Assembly: GCA_027068485.1 (NCBI GenBank)
Contig: JAMOSB010000033.1
Span: 27,512 to 91,511, forward strand
DNA from: Sulfurovum sp.
GTDB taxonomy: Bacteria; Campylobacterota; Campylobacteria; Campylobacterales; Sulfurovaceae
Reading direction: 5' to 3'
DNA: 64,000 nt
Position numbers and translations under genes: made by a program. Each line of letters opens with the position of its first letter. Position 1 is the first letter of the stretch. Positions 1 through 15,371 of the stretch are shown in pieces. Below the pieces are notes generated by a model. The model was not told the DNA's origin. It ran no database searches and saw only the letters and a program-made list of their open reading frames with translations.

Positions 1-115
1 TAAAACGCTCACTAAGTGAGAATTTGAGTTGTGCCAAATCTTTGTAATCGATGAAGTCTACTTTTGCTTCACAGTACTTACAATATCTCTTTTTAAATTT
101 TCTTCTTTCTGCCAT
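1..115 (-). CDS. rpsR: 30S ribosomal protein S18 (partial, runs off window start)
   Basis: Reverse complement from 115 reads [38 protein letters not shown]; adjacent to ssb and rpsF as expected. Confidence 0.9.
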   Translation of the reverse strand, partial: MAERRKFKKRYCKYCEAKVDFIDYKDLAQLKFSLSERF

Positions 116-124
116 GGTGTTCTC

Positions 125-619
125 CTAAAACGGTATTTCATCTTCGTTGATGTCAATTTCTGGGATGTGTGACGCTTGTTGCTGTTGCCGTTGTGGCTGA
201 GGAGCAGGTGGTTGGTTATAAGCAGGAGCAGGTTGCGCGTAGGTATCCCCTGTGGTAGGCTGATTGTATCCGCCACCATTTGCTTGTGCTTCATCACGGC
301 TACCGAGCATCTGTAGGTTCTCTACTGTGACGGAGTGCTTGCTTCTTTTTGTACCATCCTGTGCTGTCCACTGATCGAGCTTCAGTCGTCCATCTACTAA
401 AACTTTACTCCCCTTACGCAAATATTGATTGGCAATCTCAGCAGTCCGACCAAAGAAGGTAAGGTCAACAAAAAGCACTTCCTCTTTCTGCTCACCTGTT
501 TGAGATTTGAATTTACGAGAGGTTGCGATGGCAGTATTACCAATAGCACTTCCGCCCTGTGTGTATCGTATCTCGATATCTCTGGTAAGGTTTCCTGCTA
601 AAATTATTTTATTGTACAT
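125..619 (-). CDS. ssb: single-stranded DNA-binding protein
   Basis: MYNKIILAGNLTRDIEIRYT... OB fold and acidic C-terminal tail DINEDEIPF. Confidence 0.97.
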   Translation of the reverse strand: MYNKIILAGNLTRDIEIRYTQGGSAIGNTAIATSRKFKSQTGEQKEEVLFVDLTFFGRTAEIANQYLRKGSKVLVDGRLKLDQWTAQDGTKRSKHSVTVENLQMLGSRDEAQANGGGYNQPTTGDTYAQPAPAYNQPPAPQPQRQQQQASHIPEIDINEDEIPF

Positions 620-640
620 AAGGTTCTCCTAAAAGTTTAA

Positions 641-1045
641 CTATGCTTCTACACTCTCTGTTACAGCTTCAACTTCAACTTCAGTTTTAGCTTCTGCTTC
701 AGGTTCACTGTTTTTGTTTGCTGCTGCAACCAATTTATCAAATTGAGCTATCTCTCTTGTATTGCTATATTTTACAGTTAAGAATTTGATTACATCTTCG
801 TTGATTTTAAGATTTCTCTCAAGCTCGTTGATGACACTTCCTTCCGCTTTAAAGAAAAGGATTGTATAGTATCCTCTCTCATTTTTTTGTACAGGATAGG
901 CGAGTTTTCTCATACCCATGTCATCTGTAGCAAGAAGCTCTGCACCCTCTTTAGCAAGTACTGCTGTTACTTTTGCAACTTGTGCTGCTGTCTCTTCGTC
1001 TGTAAGTGTAGGTTTAACTACAAACAGTGTTTCATAACAATTCAT
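641..1045 (-). CDS. rpsF: 30S ribosomal protein S6
   Basis: MNCYETLFVVKPTLTDEE... S6 family; rpsF-ssb-rpsR order. Confidence 0.95.
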   Translation of the reverse strand: MNCYETLFVVKPTLTDEETAAQVAKVTAVLAKEGAELLATDDMGMRKLAYPVQKNERGYYTILFFKAEGSVINELERNLKINEDVIKFLTVKYSNTREIAQFDKLVAAANKNSEPEAEAKTEVEVEAVTESVEA

Positions 1046-1166
1046 GTTGTTCCTTTTGGTTTAATAGCCCATGGTATGCATAGTCGTGCAACTATGTCCA
1101 AAAATGAGCAAGAATTTTGGAAGCAGTAGTTTATCTTAAGATGGCTTGTGGGTAGCTGAGATGTCG

Positions 1167-2222
1167 CTATCCCAAGAGAAAGAGAGCAATCTCATCACTC
1201 ACAAAGAAGTTTGGGTTGTAGTAGTGGGTGCTATCTTGGGTGAGTTTCTGCTCATGGCAGAGGAGTGTGGCACGCTCCTGCATCGCCTGAGTGAGAAGTG
1301 ATTTGGCAACCCCGATACTACTGCGTAGCCCCAAAAATATCCTCTCGGTGAGAAGCTCTTGAGGGGTGAGAGGCTCTTGGGTTATGGTGAGGGGGTCGTG
1401 GATAAACGCTTCGATACGCTCTTGGGGGTAGTAGCGTGTATCGTGCTTAAATCCCACCGCTCCCGCTCCCGCTCCAATATAGTCCTTGAGTTGCCAGTAG
1501 CCTTGGTTGTGTCGACTCTGGTAGGAGCCAAAGTTGGAGATCTCATAGTGGCTAAATCCCCGCTGTTTGATAGCCTCAGCAACAAAAAAGGCGATACGAT
1601 CACTCTCCTGTCTCACCTCGGGAGTCTGGCTAAAGGGGGTACCCTGCTCAATCGTCAACTCATACGCAGAGAGGTGGTCGATAGGAAGGCTAAACGCCTC
1701 ATCGATATCGGAGCGTAGCAGTGCTTGGGTGTCGCCTTGGTAGTTATAGATCAGATCGAGTGAGAGATGCTCGAAGCCTACCTGCTTCGCCTCCTCTATG
1801 GCTCTGCGTGCTTGAGCGGGGGAGTGTGCGCGTCCGAGTGCTTTGAGTTTGTCTGCGTTGAAGCTCTGCACCCCAAAGCTCACACGGTTAACCCCTAGGT
1901 GGTAGATCCCCTCTAGCCAAGTGCGTGTGGCGGAGTTGGGGTTGGCTTCGATGGTGATCTCTGCATTAGCTTGGAGATAGGGGGCGAGGAGGGAGAAGAT
2001 CGGAGCATAGAGCTGGGGTGTGATGGTCGAGGGGGTACCCCCCCCAATAAAGAGACTCTCAATCGTCTGAGGTGCTACGGCAAAACGCTCAAGCTCATAG
2101 GTGAGTTGGCGGTGGAGTGCATCCATATAGGCACGACGGGTATCGAACTTATCGACATAGGAGTTGAAGCTACAGTAGTGGCATTTGGAGTCGCAGTAGG
2201 GAATATGGATATAGAGTAGCAA
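1167..2222 (-). CDS. hemW: HemW-like radical SAM protein (coproporphyrinogen III oxidase family)
   Basis: LLYIHIPYCDSKCHYCSFNSY (CxxxCxxC) and HemW-like body. Confidence 0.85.
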   Translation of the reverse strand: MLLYIHIPYCDSKCHYCSFNSYVDKFDTRRAYMDALHRQLTYELERFAVAPQTIESLFIGGGTPSTITPQLYAPIFSLLAPYLQANAEITIEANPNSATRTWLEGIYHLGVNRVSFGVQSFNADKLKALGRAHSPAQARRAIEEAKQVGFEHLSLDLIYNYQGDTQALLRSDIDEAFSLPIDHLSAYELTIEQGTPFSQTPEVRQESDRIAFFVAEAIKQRGFSHYEISNFGSYQSRHNQGYWQLKDYIGAGAGAVGFKHDTRYYPQERIEAFIHDPLTITQEPLTPQELLTERIFLGLRSSIGVAKSLLTQAMQERATLLCHEQKLTQDSTHYYNPNFFVSDEIALFLLG

Positions 2223-2319
2223 ATATGCTCGCTTTCAAAAGGTTATAACTGAGTTTTGGGTAAAATAATACCCAAAATAATTTAACCCTCTACCCAGAGG
2301 TGAGCGAAATGAGTAAGAT

Positions 2320-2793
2320 ATGGAGAGTAAAAAGTGTTATCGCCCTAATGTTGCTGCTGTGATACTCTCGTCTCGATATCCTGATGCGTGTGAGTTCTTT
2401 ATCGCACATCGTAGTGATATTAAGAATGCATGGCAGTTTCCCCAAGGGGGCATCGACAAGGGAGAGACACCCCATGAGGCACTCTATCGGGAGTTGCAAG
2501 AGGAGATTGGTTGTAACGATATAGATATTTTAGGAGAGTTTCCTGAGTGGATAGCCTATGACTTCCCACCCAACTCAAAAGGGAAGATCTACCCTTTTGA
2601 TGGACAGATCCAGAAGTACTTTTTGGTACGACTCAGAGAGGGGGCAGAGATTGACCTTCAACAGCATGATATTCCAGAGTTTGAGGAGTATGAGTTTGTC
2701 CCGTATGATGCACTATTTAAACGGGTGACATACTTCAAACGCAGTGTCTATCGCAAAGTGATTGATTATTTTATGGAAGAGGGGTTAATTTAA
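2320..2793 (+). CDS. rppH: RNA pyrophosphohydrolase (Nudix)
   Basis: Nudix box [22 protein letters not shown]. Confidence 0.9.
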   Translation: MESKKCYRPNVAAVILSSRYPDACEFFIAHRSDIKNAWQFPQGGIDKGETPHEALYRELQEEIGCNDIDILGEFPEWIAYDFPPNSKGKIYPFDGQIQKYFLVRLREGAEIDLQQHDIPEFEEYEFVPYDALFKRVTYFKRSVYRKVIDYFMEEGLI

Positions 2794-3998
2794 TGTTAGT
2801 AGTACATAAGTACGGTGGTACCAGTGTCGGTAATCTCGATCGTATCGAAAATGTAGCAAACCGTGTCGCCAAAGCAAAAAAGGCGGGGAGTGATGTCGTG
2901 GTGGTGGTCTCTGCAATGAGTGGAGAGACCAATAAGCTAGTAGGCTACGCCGAACACTTCACCTCGACCCCTGCCAAAAAAGAGATGGATATGTTGCTCA
3001 GCTCAGGAGAGCGTGTCACCGCGGCACTCCTCTCTATCGCATTGCAGTCCCAAGGGGTCGATGCGGTCGCGATGAGTGGACGACAAGCGGGTATCGTTAC
3101 GGACAATCGTCACACCTATGCACGGATTGAGTCGATTGACCCCACCGCGATGCAGGAGGCGATCAACGCAGGCAAAGTCGTCATTGTAGCGGGCTTCCAA
3201 GGGATCAACAAAGACGGCTCGGTAACGACGCTTGGACGCGGGGGATCTGACCTCTCTGCGGTTGCACTTGCGGGTGCGTTGCAGGCAGACCAGTGTGAGA
3301 TCTACTCCGATGTCGATGGGATCTATACGACCGATCCACGCATCGAACCCAATGCCAAAAAGCTCGATACGATCTCCTATGATGAGATGCTAGAGCTCTC
3401 GTCACTCGGGGCGAAGGTACTACAGAACCGTTCGGTAGAGCTGGCAAAAAAGCTCAATGTCAAACTATACGCTAAGAGTAGCTTTAGCGATAATGAAGGA
3501 ACACTGATTATAAAGGAGAGTAATAGCATGGAAGAGGTATTAGTAAGTGGCGTAGTGCTAGATAGAAACCAAGCAAGAGTGACCCTTAGAGGGGTCTCTG
3601 ATAGACCAGGTATTGCGGCGGAGATCTTTACGAAGCTCGCCGATGCCAATATCAATGTCGATATGATTATCCAAAATGTAGGAACAGATGGAGCGACCAA
3701 TCTAGGCTTCACTGTACCACAGAGTGAGCATCTCAATGCCCGTAAGATTATGGAGGGGTTTGACCATGATATCGAGGGTATGGATTTTGATGAGCATGTC
3801 TGTAAGGTCTCGGTTGTGGGTGTTGGGATGAAGTCACACTCAGGGGTGGCAGCGACAGCCTTTACGACTTTGGCAAAGAGCAATATCAATATCGAGATGA
3901 TCTCGACTTCAGAGATCAAGGTCTCTATGGTGATCAATGATAAGTATGGTGAACTCGCAATCCGTGCCTTGCACGAGGCGTATGGGTTAGATCAGTAG
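2793..3998 (+). CDS. lysC: aspartate kinase
   Basis: VVHKYGGTSVGNLDRIENVA; C-terminal ACT domains. Confidence 0.95.
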   Translation: MLVVHKYGGTSVGNLDRIENVANRVAKAKKAGSDVVVVVSAMSGETNKLVGYAEHFTSTPAKKEMDMLLSSGERVTAALLSIALQSQGVDAVAMSGRQAGIVTDNRHTYARIESIDPTAMQEAINAGKVVIVAGFQGINKDGSVTTLGRGGSDLSAVALAGALQADQCEIYSDVDGIYTTDPRIEPNAKKLDTISYDEMLELSSLGAKVLQNRSVELAKKLNVKLYAKSSFSDNEGTLIIKESNSMEEVLVSGVVLDRNQARVTLRGVSDRPGIAAEIFTKLADANINVDMIIQNVGTDGATNLGFTVPQSEHLNARKIMEGFDHDIEGMDFDEHVCKVSVVGVGMKSHSGVAATAFTTLAKSNINIEMISTSEIKVSMVINDKYGELAIRALHEAYGLDQ

Positions 3999-4002
3999 CC
4001 CA

Positions 4003-4551
4003 ATGCAACAACTTTTAAAATGGACACTTGAGACGATACGAGAGGATGAGTCTTGCTTCTCATGGATGGAGGAGTATCGCTACGAGTGGGCACCTCTTGT
4101 CAAGGGGGCAGTCTCTCAAGTGTTAGAGGGCAAAACGGTACTGATTGTCACAGATGAGTCGCGTAAGTGGTTTGGGAAGTATATCCTCAACACCATTAAC
4201 GACCTCTCCAAAAATCGACCACTTCTCCCCTTTTATCAGCTCTCAGAACTCTTCCCCAATCTCCAAAAACTCCACCATACCCAAGAGATAGAACTCCTAG
4301 AGGATATGCTTGATATCTCCTACCCCAATGGCTACTATATCTGGTATATTGGACGCGGAGACCACCCCTATACCAAGCTTGCCTATCGTAATGATGATAG
4401 CTTTTTGTGGATTATGGATGAGGAGGTGCAAAACAGCTTCCCCCTGCGAAGTCACGATACCCTTATCGATATCAAGCTACTTCAGCTCTACCGACTCTTT
4501 GACAATACCCTCTCCGTAGCACTCTTTGGGGATTTAGACCTCGAATTATGA
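4003..4551 (+). CDS. hobA: HobA-like DnaA-associated initiation factor
   Basis: Position between lysC and holB, as in Helicobacter; resembles HobA in length and sequence. Confidence 0.75.
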   Translation: MQQLLKWTLETIREDESCFSWMEEYRYEWAPLVKGAVSQVLEGKTVLIVTDESRKWFGKYILNTINDLSKNRPLLPFYQLSELFPNLQKLHHTQEIELLEDMLDISYPNGYYIWYIGRGDHPYTKLAYRNDDSFLWIMDEEVQNSFPLRSHDTLIDIKLLQLYRLFDNTLSVALFGDLDLEL

Positions 4552-5168
4552 CACTCTCACTCATTAGCCAAGTGATTATTACGCAGGATATCCCTGCGAC
4601 AGTGAAGCGACTGGAGTCACTGGCGACGCGGGAGCAGTTTGTCAAGATCCTCAAGGAGGAGAGCTTCTTGGTCGAGGATGTGAAACTCGCTATTGAGAAA
4701 GCCTATCTTGCCAGCCAAGAGCAGACCATCCTCCTACTCGGTGCCAAACTCTTCTCTGAGGTGGTACAAAATCGCCTACTCAAAGTGATCGAAGAGCCAC
4801 CCAAAAACAAACGCTTTATCCTCCTTACCCCCTCCAAAGCGACTATTTTACCTACGATTCGGTCACGGTTGCCTATCACAGTAGTGGATGATATGGTGGC
4901 AGATGAGGTGTTGGGATTAGAGCTAAGTACCCTCTCACTTGAGACACTCTACGCCTTTGTCCAGACCCATAAGCGTACCGATAGTACGATGATGAAACGG
5001 ATAGTAGAGCAGATTGTTAAGTCGGCACTCTATAGTCAGAAGTACCACCTCTCAGCTCAAACCCTCCAGCTCTGTAGTGATAGCTTTGAGGCACTCGACC
5101 GAGGCTCTCCCCCACAGTTTGTCCTCACGGCTCTCCTACTCAAACTACTTACACAACAGAAACGATAA
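4548..5168 (+). CDS. holB: DNA polymerase III subunit delta'
   Basis: ENRLLKVIEEPPKNKRFILLTPSKATILPTIRSR motif; lysC-hobA-holB-folP synteny. Confidence 0.85.
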   Translation: MTLSLISQVIITQDIPATVKRLESLATREQFVKILKEESFLVEDVKLAIEKAYLASQEQTILLLGAKLFSEVVQNRLLKVIEEPPKNKRFILLTPSKATILPTIRSRLPITVVDDMVADEVLGLELSTLSLETLYAFVQTHKRTDSTMMKRIVEQIVKSALYSQKYHLSAQTLQLCSDSFEALDRGSPPQFVLTALLLKLLTQQKR

Positions 5169-5177
5169 GGTATACCT

Positions 5178-6317
5178 ATGGATCTCTATCAACTTAGTGG
5201 TATCTCAGATGCCCACGCGACCCTCAAAGCCCTTGGAGTAGAGTCGGGTGGGGTGGCTATTATGGCAAAAAAGATGCGACACTATTACATCGCTATCAAA
5301 GAGCTCAAAACCCCCGCAGTGATTATCCTCAAGCAAGATGCCCTGAGTATCGGTGCAGAGTTGGCGGTACCTAGTGGGGTGATTCTCTCCCAGAAGCCCA
5401 CCTATGATTGTCTACTGATTGCCAACCAAAAGCAGATGGAGATTCTCGCCCAAAAGGAGCTCTCACAACCCTTTGGACTCAAAGCTGTTGCCGTGGAGCT
5501 TAAGCGGTTGCTTAGGAGTGAAACTTACCCCATTCAGATTATGGGGGTGATCAATGCCAATGAGGATAGCTTTTTTGAGGGGAGTCGCTTTGAGGCAGAT
5601 GGTGCGATGGAGAGGATAGAGCAGATGATAGCCCAAGGGGCGACCCTCATCGATATCGGGGCGGTCTCTTCGCGTCCCAATGCCCCTCTGGTGACTCCGA
5701 TAGAGGAGCTATCGCGTATCCAACCCCTCTGTGATGCCATCGCCTCATCTCGACTCTATGAACAAGCTACTTTCTCAATCGATAGTTACACTCCTGAGGT
5801 GGTTGCTTATGCGTTGGAGTCTGGCTTTAGCCTGATCAATGATATCACAGGAGCCAGTGATGAGAGGCTCATCGCCTTGGCGGTGAAGCATGGTGCCAAG
5901 CTCTGTATCATGCATATGCAAGGCACCCCCCAGACGATGCAACACAATCCACACTATGAGGATGTGATGGTTGAGGTGAGTAATTTCTTTGCGGAGCGTA
6001 TCGCCAAGTGTGAAGCGATGGGACTAAGGCGAGAGGATATTATCCTGGATGTGGGGATAGGGTTTGGTAAGAGCCTTGCCCATAACCTCACCCTCATCAA
6101 ACATATGAGACACTTTACCCACTTTGGGTGTGAACTCTTGGTCGGAGCAAGCCGTAAATCGATGATAGATAGGATCATTCCCACCCCCGTAGCGGAGCGA
6201 CTCGCAGGCACCTTGGCGATCCATCTCAAAGCGGTAGAGCAGGGGGCAACTATCGTACGGTGTCACGATGTAGCAGAGCATCAGCAGGCGTTGGCTGTGG
6301 CTGAGGCGTTGAAGTAG
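5178..6317 (+). CDS. folP: dihydropteroate synthase
   Basis: IMGVINANEDSFFEGSRF, INDITGA, DVGIGFGKS motifs. Confidence 0.93.
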   Translation: MDLYQLSGISDAHATLKALGVESGGVAIMAKKMRHYYIAIKELKTPAVIILKQDALSIGAELAVPSGVILSQKPTYDCLLIANQKQMEILAQKELSQPFGLKAVAVELKRLLRSETYPIQIMGVINANEDSFFEGSRFEADGAMERIEQMIAQGATLIDIGAVSSRPNAPLVTPIEELSRIQPLCDAIASSRLYEQATFSIDSYTPEVVAYALESGFSLINDITGASDERLIALAVKHGAKLCIMHMQGTPQTMQHNPHYEDVMVEVSNFFAERIAKCEAMGLRREDIILDVGIGFGKSLAHNLTLIKHMRHFTHFGCELLVGASRKSMIDRIIPTPVAERLAGTLAIHLKAVEQGATIVRCHDVAEHQQALAVAEALK

Positions 6318-6328
6318 AAAGAGAGTAG

Positions 6329-8281
<1,953 letters not shown>

Positions 8282-8351
8282 AGGCATTGTAATTTATTGA
8301 GAATAATGTTATCATAACGCAAAAATAATAAATTGTGTTATAGGACTCTTT

Positions 8352-8932
8352 GTGAAAAAAAATACTCTATTCAAAGTGCCATTTCACTTTTCACATATTA
8401 GATATGCTATTGATAAAAACTATGAGTATCTTTTGAAATATAGAGAGGTAGACTCTAAGGGTAGATATCTCTTTTGGGATGAGTTTAAATATAGAGTATC
8501 GCAAGAGGATGATGCACAAATCGCTTGGTGGGAAACAAAGTGGAATAGCGTCTCAAAGATGAAGTCTATCGATTACCTAGATAAGGAGAAAACCCCTTTT
8601 TCCTTCTGTATGCCTGATCCACTCCATGCCAAACTACATAAAATCTCTACCCTCTCCTCACAAGGTATCGTTCCGCATAACTCCATTAAAAGAAACTACT
8701 TAATCTCTTCGTTGTTGATGGAAGAGGCGATTAGTCGTTCGCAATTAGAAGGAGCATCTACTACTTTGAGTATGTCTCTATCAGTAAGCTACTAAAGTAT
8801 GCTCCCACTCAATATGGTAAATCTTTTTTGTATCGTGAAAATGATGATAATGATTTAACCTATTTTATTTTTTATCAAGTCGATATTATTATTAGAGTGA
8901 TTGATAAACTCTTGAAGTATCTACAGGTATAA
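8352..8932 (+). pseudogene. Fic family protein, internally deleted/frameshifted remnant
   Basis: 8352-8764 encodes a Fic N-terminal region (..YLISSLLMEEAISRSQLEGASTT); from 8765 in another frame it continues FEYVSISKLLKYAPTQYGKSFLYRENDDNDLTYFIFYQVDIIIRVIDKLLKYLQV*, a typical Fic C-terminal region; the catalytic HxFxxGNGR core is absent. Confidence 0.75.
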
Positions 8933-9033
8933 GCGAGGTTTTAAAGCGTAGTTAAGTGTATGGTTTTGAATTTTAAGGATCTACTACGATGGGTAGTGGA
9001 GTAAAAAATAGTTAATAGTATAAAGGAGATAGA

Positions 9034-9747
9034 ATGAGATTAGACAAGTACCTTGTAGAAGAGGGTTATTTTGAGAGTCGGACGCGGTCGCATGAGGCGA
9101 TTACGGCGGGGCGTGTGCAGGTCAATGGAAAGCGAGCCAAAGCGTCGATGAAGATCGATGAGAATACACAAGTCGAAGTGGAAGATGCGAAGTTTTATGT
9201 AAGTCGTGCGGGGCGTAAGCTAGAGGGGTTTTTGGATGCCTATCCGCTCAGTTTTGAGGGGAAGCGGGCATTGGATATCGGCTCTAGTACGGGGGGATTT
9301 GCTCAGATGGTCTTGGAGCGAGGGGTGGCATCACTGGTCTGTGTCGATGTGGGGCGTGATCAGCTTCATATCTCGTTGCGTCCTGAGAGACGACTTAGCC
9401 TCTATGAGGAGCAAGATATCCGTGACTTTAGCAGTGAGGAGCCGTTTGAGCTGATTACTTGTGATGTTTCGTTTATCTCGATGATGCAGATCACCGAGTC
9501 GATTGATCGATTGATAGCAGTGGGGGGGGATATGGTGATCCTCTACAAGCCACAGTTTGAGGTGGGCAAAGATGTCAAGCGAGACTCCAAGGGGGTGGTA
9601 CAAGACCTCGATGCGATCGCTAGACGCAAAGAGGCGTTTGAGGCGGAGGCTCAGAGACTCGGATGGGTAGAGCAGACCCAAGCACGCTCTACGGTGACAG
9701 GCAAAGAGGGCAACCAAGAGTACCTCTACCACTTTACCAAATCCTAA
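9034..9747 (+). CDS. tlyA: TlyA family rRNA methyltransferase/hemolysin
   Basis: MRLDKYLVEEGYFESRTRSHEAI (S4 domain) plus KRALDIGSSTGGFAQ (FtsJ-like). Confidence 0.92.
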   Translation: MRLDKYLVEEGYFESRTRSHEAITAGRVQVNGKRAKASMKIDENTQVEVEDAKFYVSRAGRKLEGFLDAYPLSFEGKRALDIGSSTGGFAQMVLERGVASLVCVDVGRDQLHISLRPERRLSLYEEQDIRDFSSEEPFELITCDVSFISMMQITESIDRLIAVGGDMVILYKPQFEVGKDVKRDSKGVVQDLDAIARRKEAFEAEAQRLGWVEQTQARSTVTGKEGNQEYLYHFTKS

Positions 9748-9756
9748 GGGGCTCCC

Positions 9757-10584
9757 GTGCGTTATACCAATACCATACGGGCTATTGCGATAGGCTCATT
9801 TGATGGGGTACATATCGCCCATCAACGCCTTATTGCTCAGGTCGATGCGGTGGTGATTATCGAGCGAAATAGTGGGGAGTTGACCGCAGGGTATCGCCGT
9901 GCCAACCATGTCACCAAACCGTGCTACTTCTACCACCTTGATCGGGTGAAGGGGGTGACACCTCAGGCGTTTGTCTCACGCTTGATGGTAGATTTCCCTC
10001 AGCTTGAGCGGATTGTGGTGGGGTATGACTTTGCGTTTGGTCGAGCCAAGTCAGCCGATGTGCGAGAGCTTGATAGGATCTTTGAGGGGGAGGTAGTCGT
10101 CATTGAGGAGGTGCGGGTAGAGGGGATCTCCGTACACTCTCGTACGATCAAAGAGGCACTACGCACAGGAGCGATAGCCAAAGCCAACCAACTACTCGGC
10201 AGAGCCTACGCTATTGATGGAGCGGTGATTACTGGGCAGGGGATTGGGGCGAAGTCACTACTCCCTACGCTCAATCTCTCTCCCTCAGGCTATCTGCTAC
10301 CCCTCTCAGGAGTCTATGCCACCCGCACGAAGGTTGCAGGGGTCTGGTATGACTCGGTGAGCTTCTTGGGGCATCGGGTCACGACAGATGGGACATATGC
10401 TGTGGAGAGTCATATCTTGGGGGTGGAGTTGGGAGTCGTTTTAGGGCAGGTGGTGATTGCCTTTGTCGCCTACTTACGAGCTAATCAGAAGTTTGAGAGC
10501 CTCGAAGCCCTCAAAACACAGATCGTGACCGATTGTGCTACGGCAACGCTTAGGCTACAGGAGAGAAGTACGCCACACCAATGA
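9757..10584 (+). CDS. ribF: bifunctional riboflavin kinase/FAD synthetase
   Basis: AIGSFDGVHIAHQRLI; VVGYDFAFGRAKS; C-terminal flavokinase region. Confidence 0.9.
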   Translation: MRYTNTIRAIAIGSFDGVHIAHQRLIAQVDAVVIIERNSGELTAGYRRANHVTKPCYFYHLDRVKGVTPQAFVSRLMVDFPQLERIVVGYDFAFGRAKSADVRELDRIFEGEVVVIEEVRVEGISVHSRTIKEALRTGAIAKANQLLGRAYAIDGAVITGQGIGAKSLLPTLNLSPSGYLLPLSGVYATRTKVAGVWYDSVSFLGHRVTTDGTYAVESHILGVELGVVLGQVVIAFVAYLRANQKFESLEALKTQIVTDCATATLRLQERSTPHQ

Positions 10585-10810
10585 GTGTGATGACCAAGAT
10601 GAGCCAAAAGGTAGGGATAAGTCGATACTTGAGCTGTACGGTGTGAAGCTCCATAAAGTAGTCGATGACCAGTTGCCCCTTGAGGAAGGTGGTGAAGAGT
10701 AGCACCACGACAAAGAGGCTATTGATCGCGTGAAAGTAGCCTAGTAGGAAGGCAAAGAGGGTCAAGGCTACGAGTGTAATCCATATCCATTCTAATCGTT
10801 TTTTCATCAT
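10550..10810 (-). CDS. small membrane protein, NorF/cytochrome c oxidase subunit IV-like
   Basis: Three predicted TM segments, last gene of the nor cluster; overlaps the convergent ribF 3' end. Confidence 0.6.
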   Translation of the reverse strand: MMKKRLEWIWITLVALTLFAFLLGYFHAINSLFVVVLLFTTFLKGQLVIDYFMELHTVQLKYRLIPTFWLILVITLIGVAYFSPVA

Positions 10811-10815
10811 AGCTC

Positions 10816-11406
10816 CTAGCGAATAATATAGATAAGTGGGAAGAGGACAATCCAGAGAAGATCGACCATATGCCAGTAGGAGGCACCTGTCTCTAGCCCA
10901 CTACACGCTGTGGCAGTGTAGGCTTGGCTCTTGGTTCTCTGATAGAGGTTGAAGAGGATAACGGAGCCTAGCAGTACATGCATAAAGTGAAACACCGTCA
11001 AGAAGAGATAGAACATAAAAAAGGTGTTGGTACTGAGGCTAATCCCCATGCCAAAGATGGCACTAAACTCAGTGAGCTTAAGTACCAAGAAGACCCCTCC
11101 AAACCCCAAGGCTCCAAGAAGCCAACGCGACGCACGCAAACTCGCTTGGGCGTGTGTGGAGGCTTGGCTCTGCTTGATACTCTGTACCGCTTTGACCACA
11201 AAGAAGCTACTGGTGATGAGGATGAGGGTATTGACAAAGCCAATGGTCTGGTTGATGACCAGTTGAGAGGCGTTGAAGAGGGCTACATCAAGTCGCCGTG
11301 AGAAGGCATACCCCAAAAAGAGCAACGCAAAAGTAATCAACTCCACATAGATGATAATCCAAATCGCAAAATCCCCTGGAGGGTGTCCTATCTTCTTGCT
11401 AGGCAT
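10816..11406 (-). CDS. norE: NorE-like heme-copper oxidase subunit III family protein
   Basis: Multi-TM subunit III-like (FHFMHVLLG..., HMVDLLWIVLFPLIYI). Confidence 0.8.
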   Translation of the reverse strand: MPSKKIGHPPGDFAIWIIIYVELITFALLFLGYAFSRRLDVALFNASQLVINQTIGFVNTLILITSSFFVVKAVQSIKQSQASTHAQASLRASRWLLGALGFGGVFLVLKLTEFSAIFGMGISLSTNTFFMFYLFLTVFHFMHVLLGSVILFNLYQRTKSQAYTATACSGLETGASYWHMVDLLWIVLFPLIYIIR

Positions 11407-12190
11407 GGGAGTGCTTTGGGAAGTGAAGTAGGATCAGTTTCTCAAGGACAGCTAACAGCTCCTCCTCATCACTCAGGGATGCGACGATAGAGTGCATACA
11501 CGCCTCATAGGGATCGAAGCCTTTGACGATGAGCTTACCTGCATAGATAAGTAGGCGTGTAGAGACTGCCTCTTGGATATCAGTATCATCAAGCTGTCGT
11601 ATCTCCCCTGCAATAGCGATGAGCTTGGTGGCAATCTCTAAGTCTACGCCACTCTCTTTGATCAAAATCTCTTGCTCAATAGGGGCTTTGGGGTAGTCGA
11701 AGCTTAGCGCGATAAAGCGTTGTTTGGTACTTGGCTTCATCCCTTTGAGGATATTTTGGTAGCCAGGGTTGTAGGAGACAACGAGCATAAAGTCAGGATG
11801 TGCCTCGATCACCTCCCCAGTTCTATCGATAGGGAGGACACGGCGATAGTCTGCGAGTGAGTGGAGGACGACGGTGGTATCCTTGCGTGCTTCGATAATC
11901 TCATCAAGGTAGCAGATACCGCCGTGGCGTACTGCTTTGGTGAGGGGACCATCTTGCCAGTAGGTACCGTTTTCGTCGATGAGGTGTCGTCCGACCAAGT
12001 CCGCAGCACTGAGGTCATCGTGACAGACCACGGTATAGACGGGGCGGTTGAGTCGTTCTCCCATATGTTCGATAAAGCGAGTCTTTCCACACCCTGTAGG
12101 TCCTTTGATCAAGATAGGGAGGTTCATCGAGGCGGAGGCTTCAAAAAGCTCTACCTCATTGCCTTGTGCTAAGTAGTAGTGTTGTGACAT
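11399..12190 (-). CDS. norQ: NorQ MoxR-type AAA ATPase
   Basis: KGPTGCGKTRFIEHM Walker A, CYLDEI Walker B. Confidence 0.9.
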   Translation of the reverse strand: MSQHYYLAQGNEVELFEASASMNLPILIKGPTGCGKTRFIEHMGERLNRPVYTVVCHDDLSAADLVGRHLIDENGTYWQDGPLTKAVRHGGICYLDEIIEARKDTTVVLHSLADYRRVLPIDRTGEVIEAHPDFMLVVSYNPGYQNILKGMKPSTKQRFIALSFDYPKAPIEQEILIKESGVDLEIATKLIAIAGEIRQLDDTDIQEAVSTRLLIYAGKLIVKGFDPYEACMHSIVASLSDEEELLAVLEKLILLHFPKHSHA

Positions 12191-12202
12191 GGTTTCTCCT
12201 TG

Positions 12203-15371
<3,169 letters not shown>

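Noticed and set aside
3377-3937. 186-aa antisense ORF within lysC (and similar long antisense ORFs, e.g. 7291..7989, 37163..37693)
   Set aside because: Fully overlaps a well-supported conserved gene and has low-complexity Ser/Leu composition typical of antisense frames
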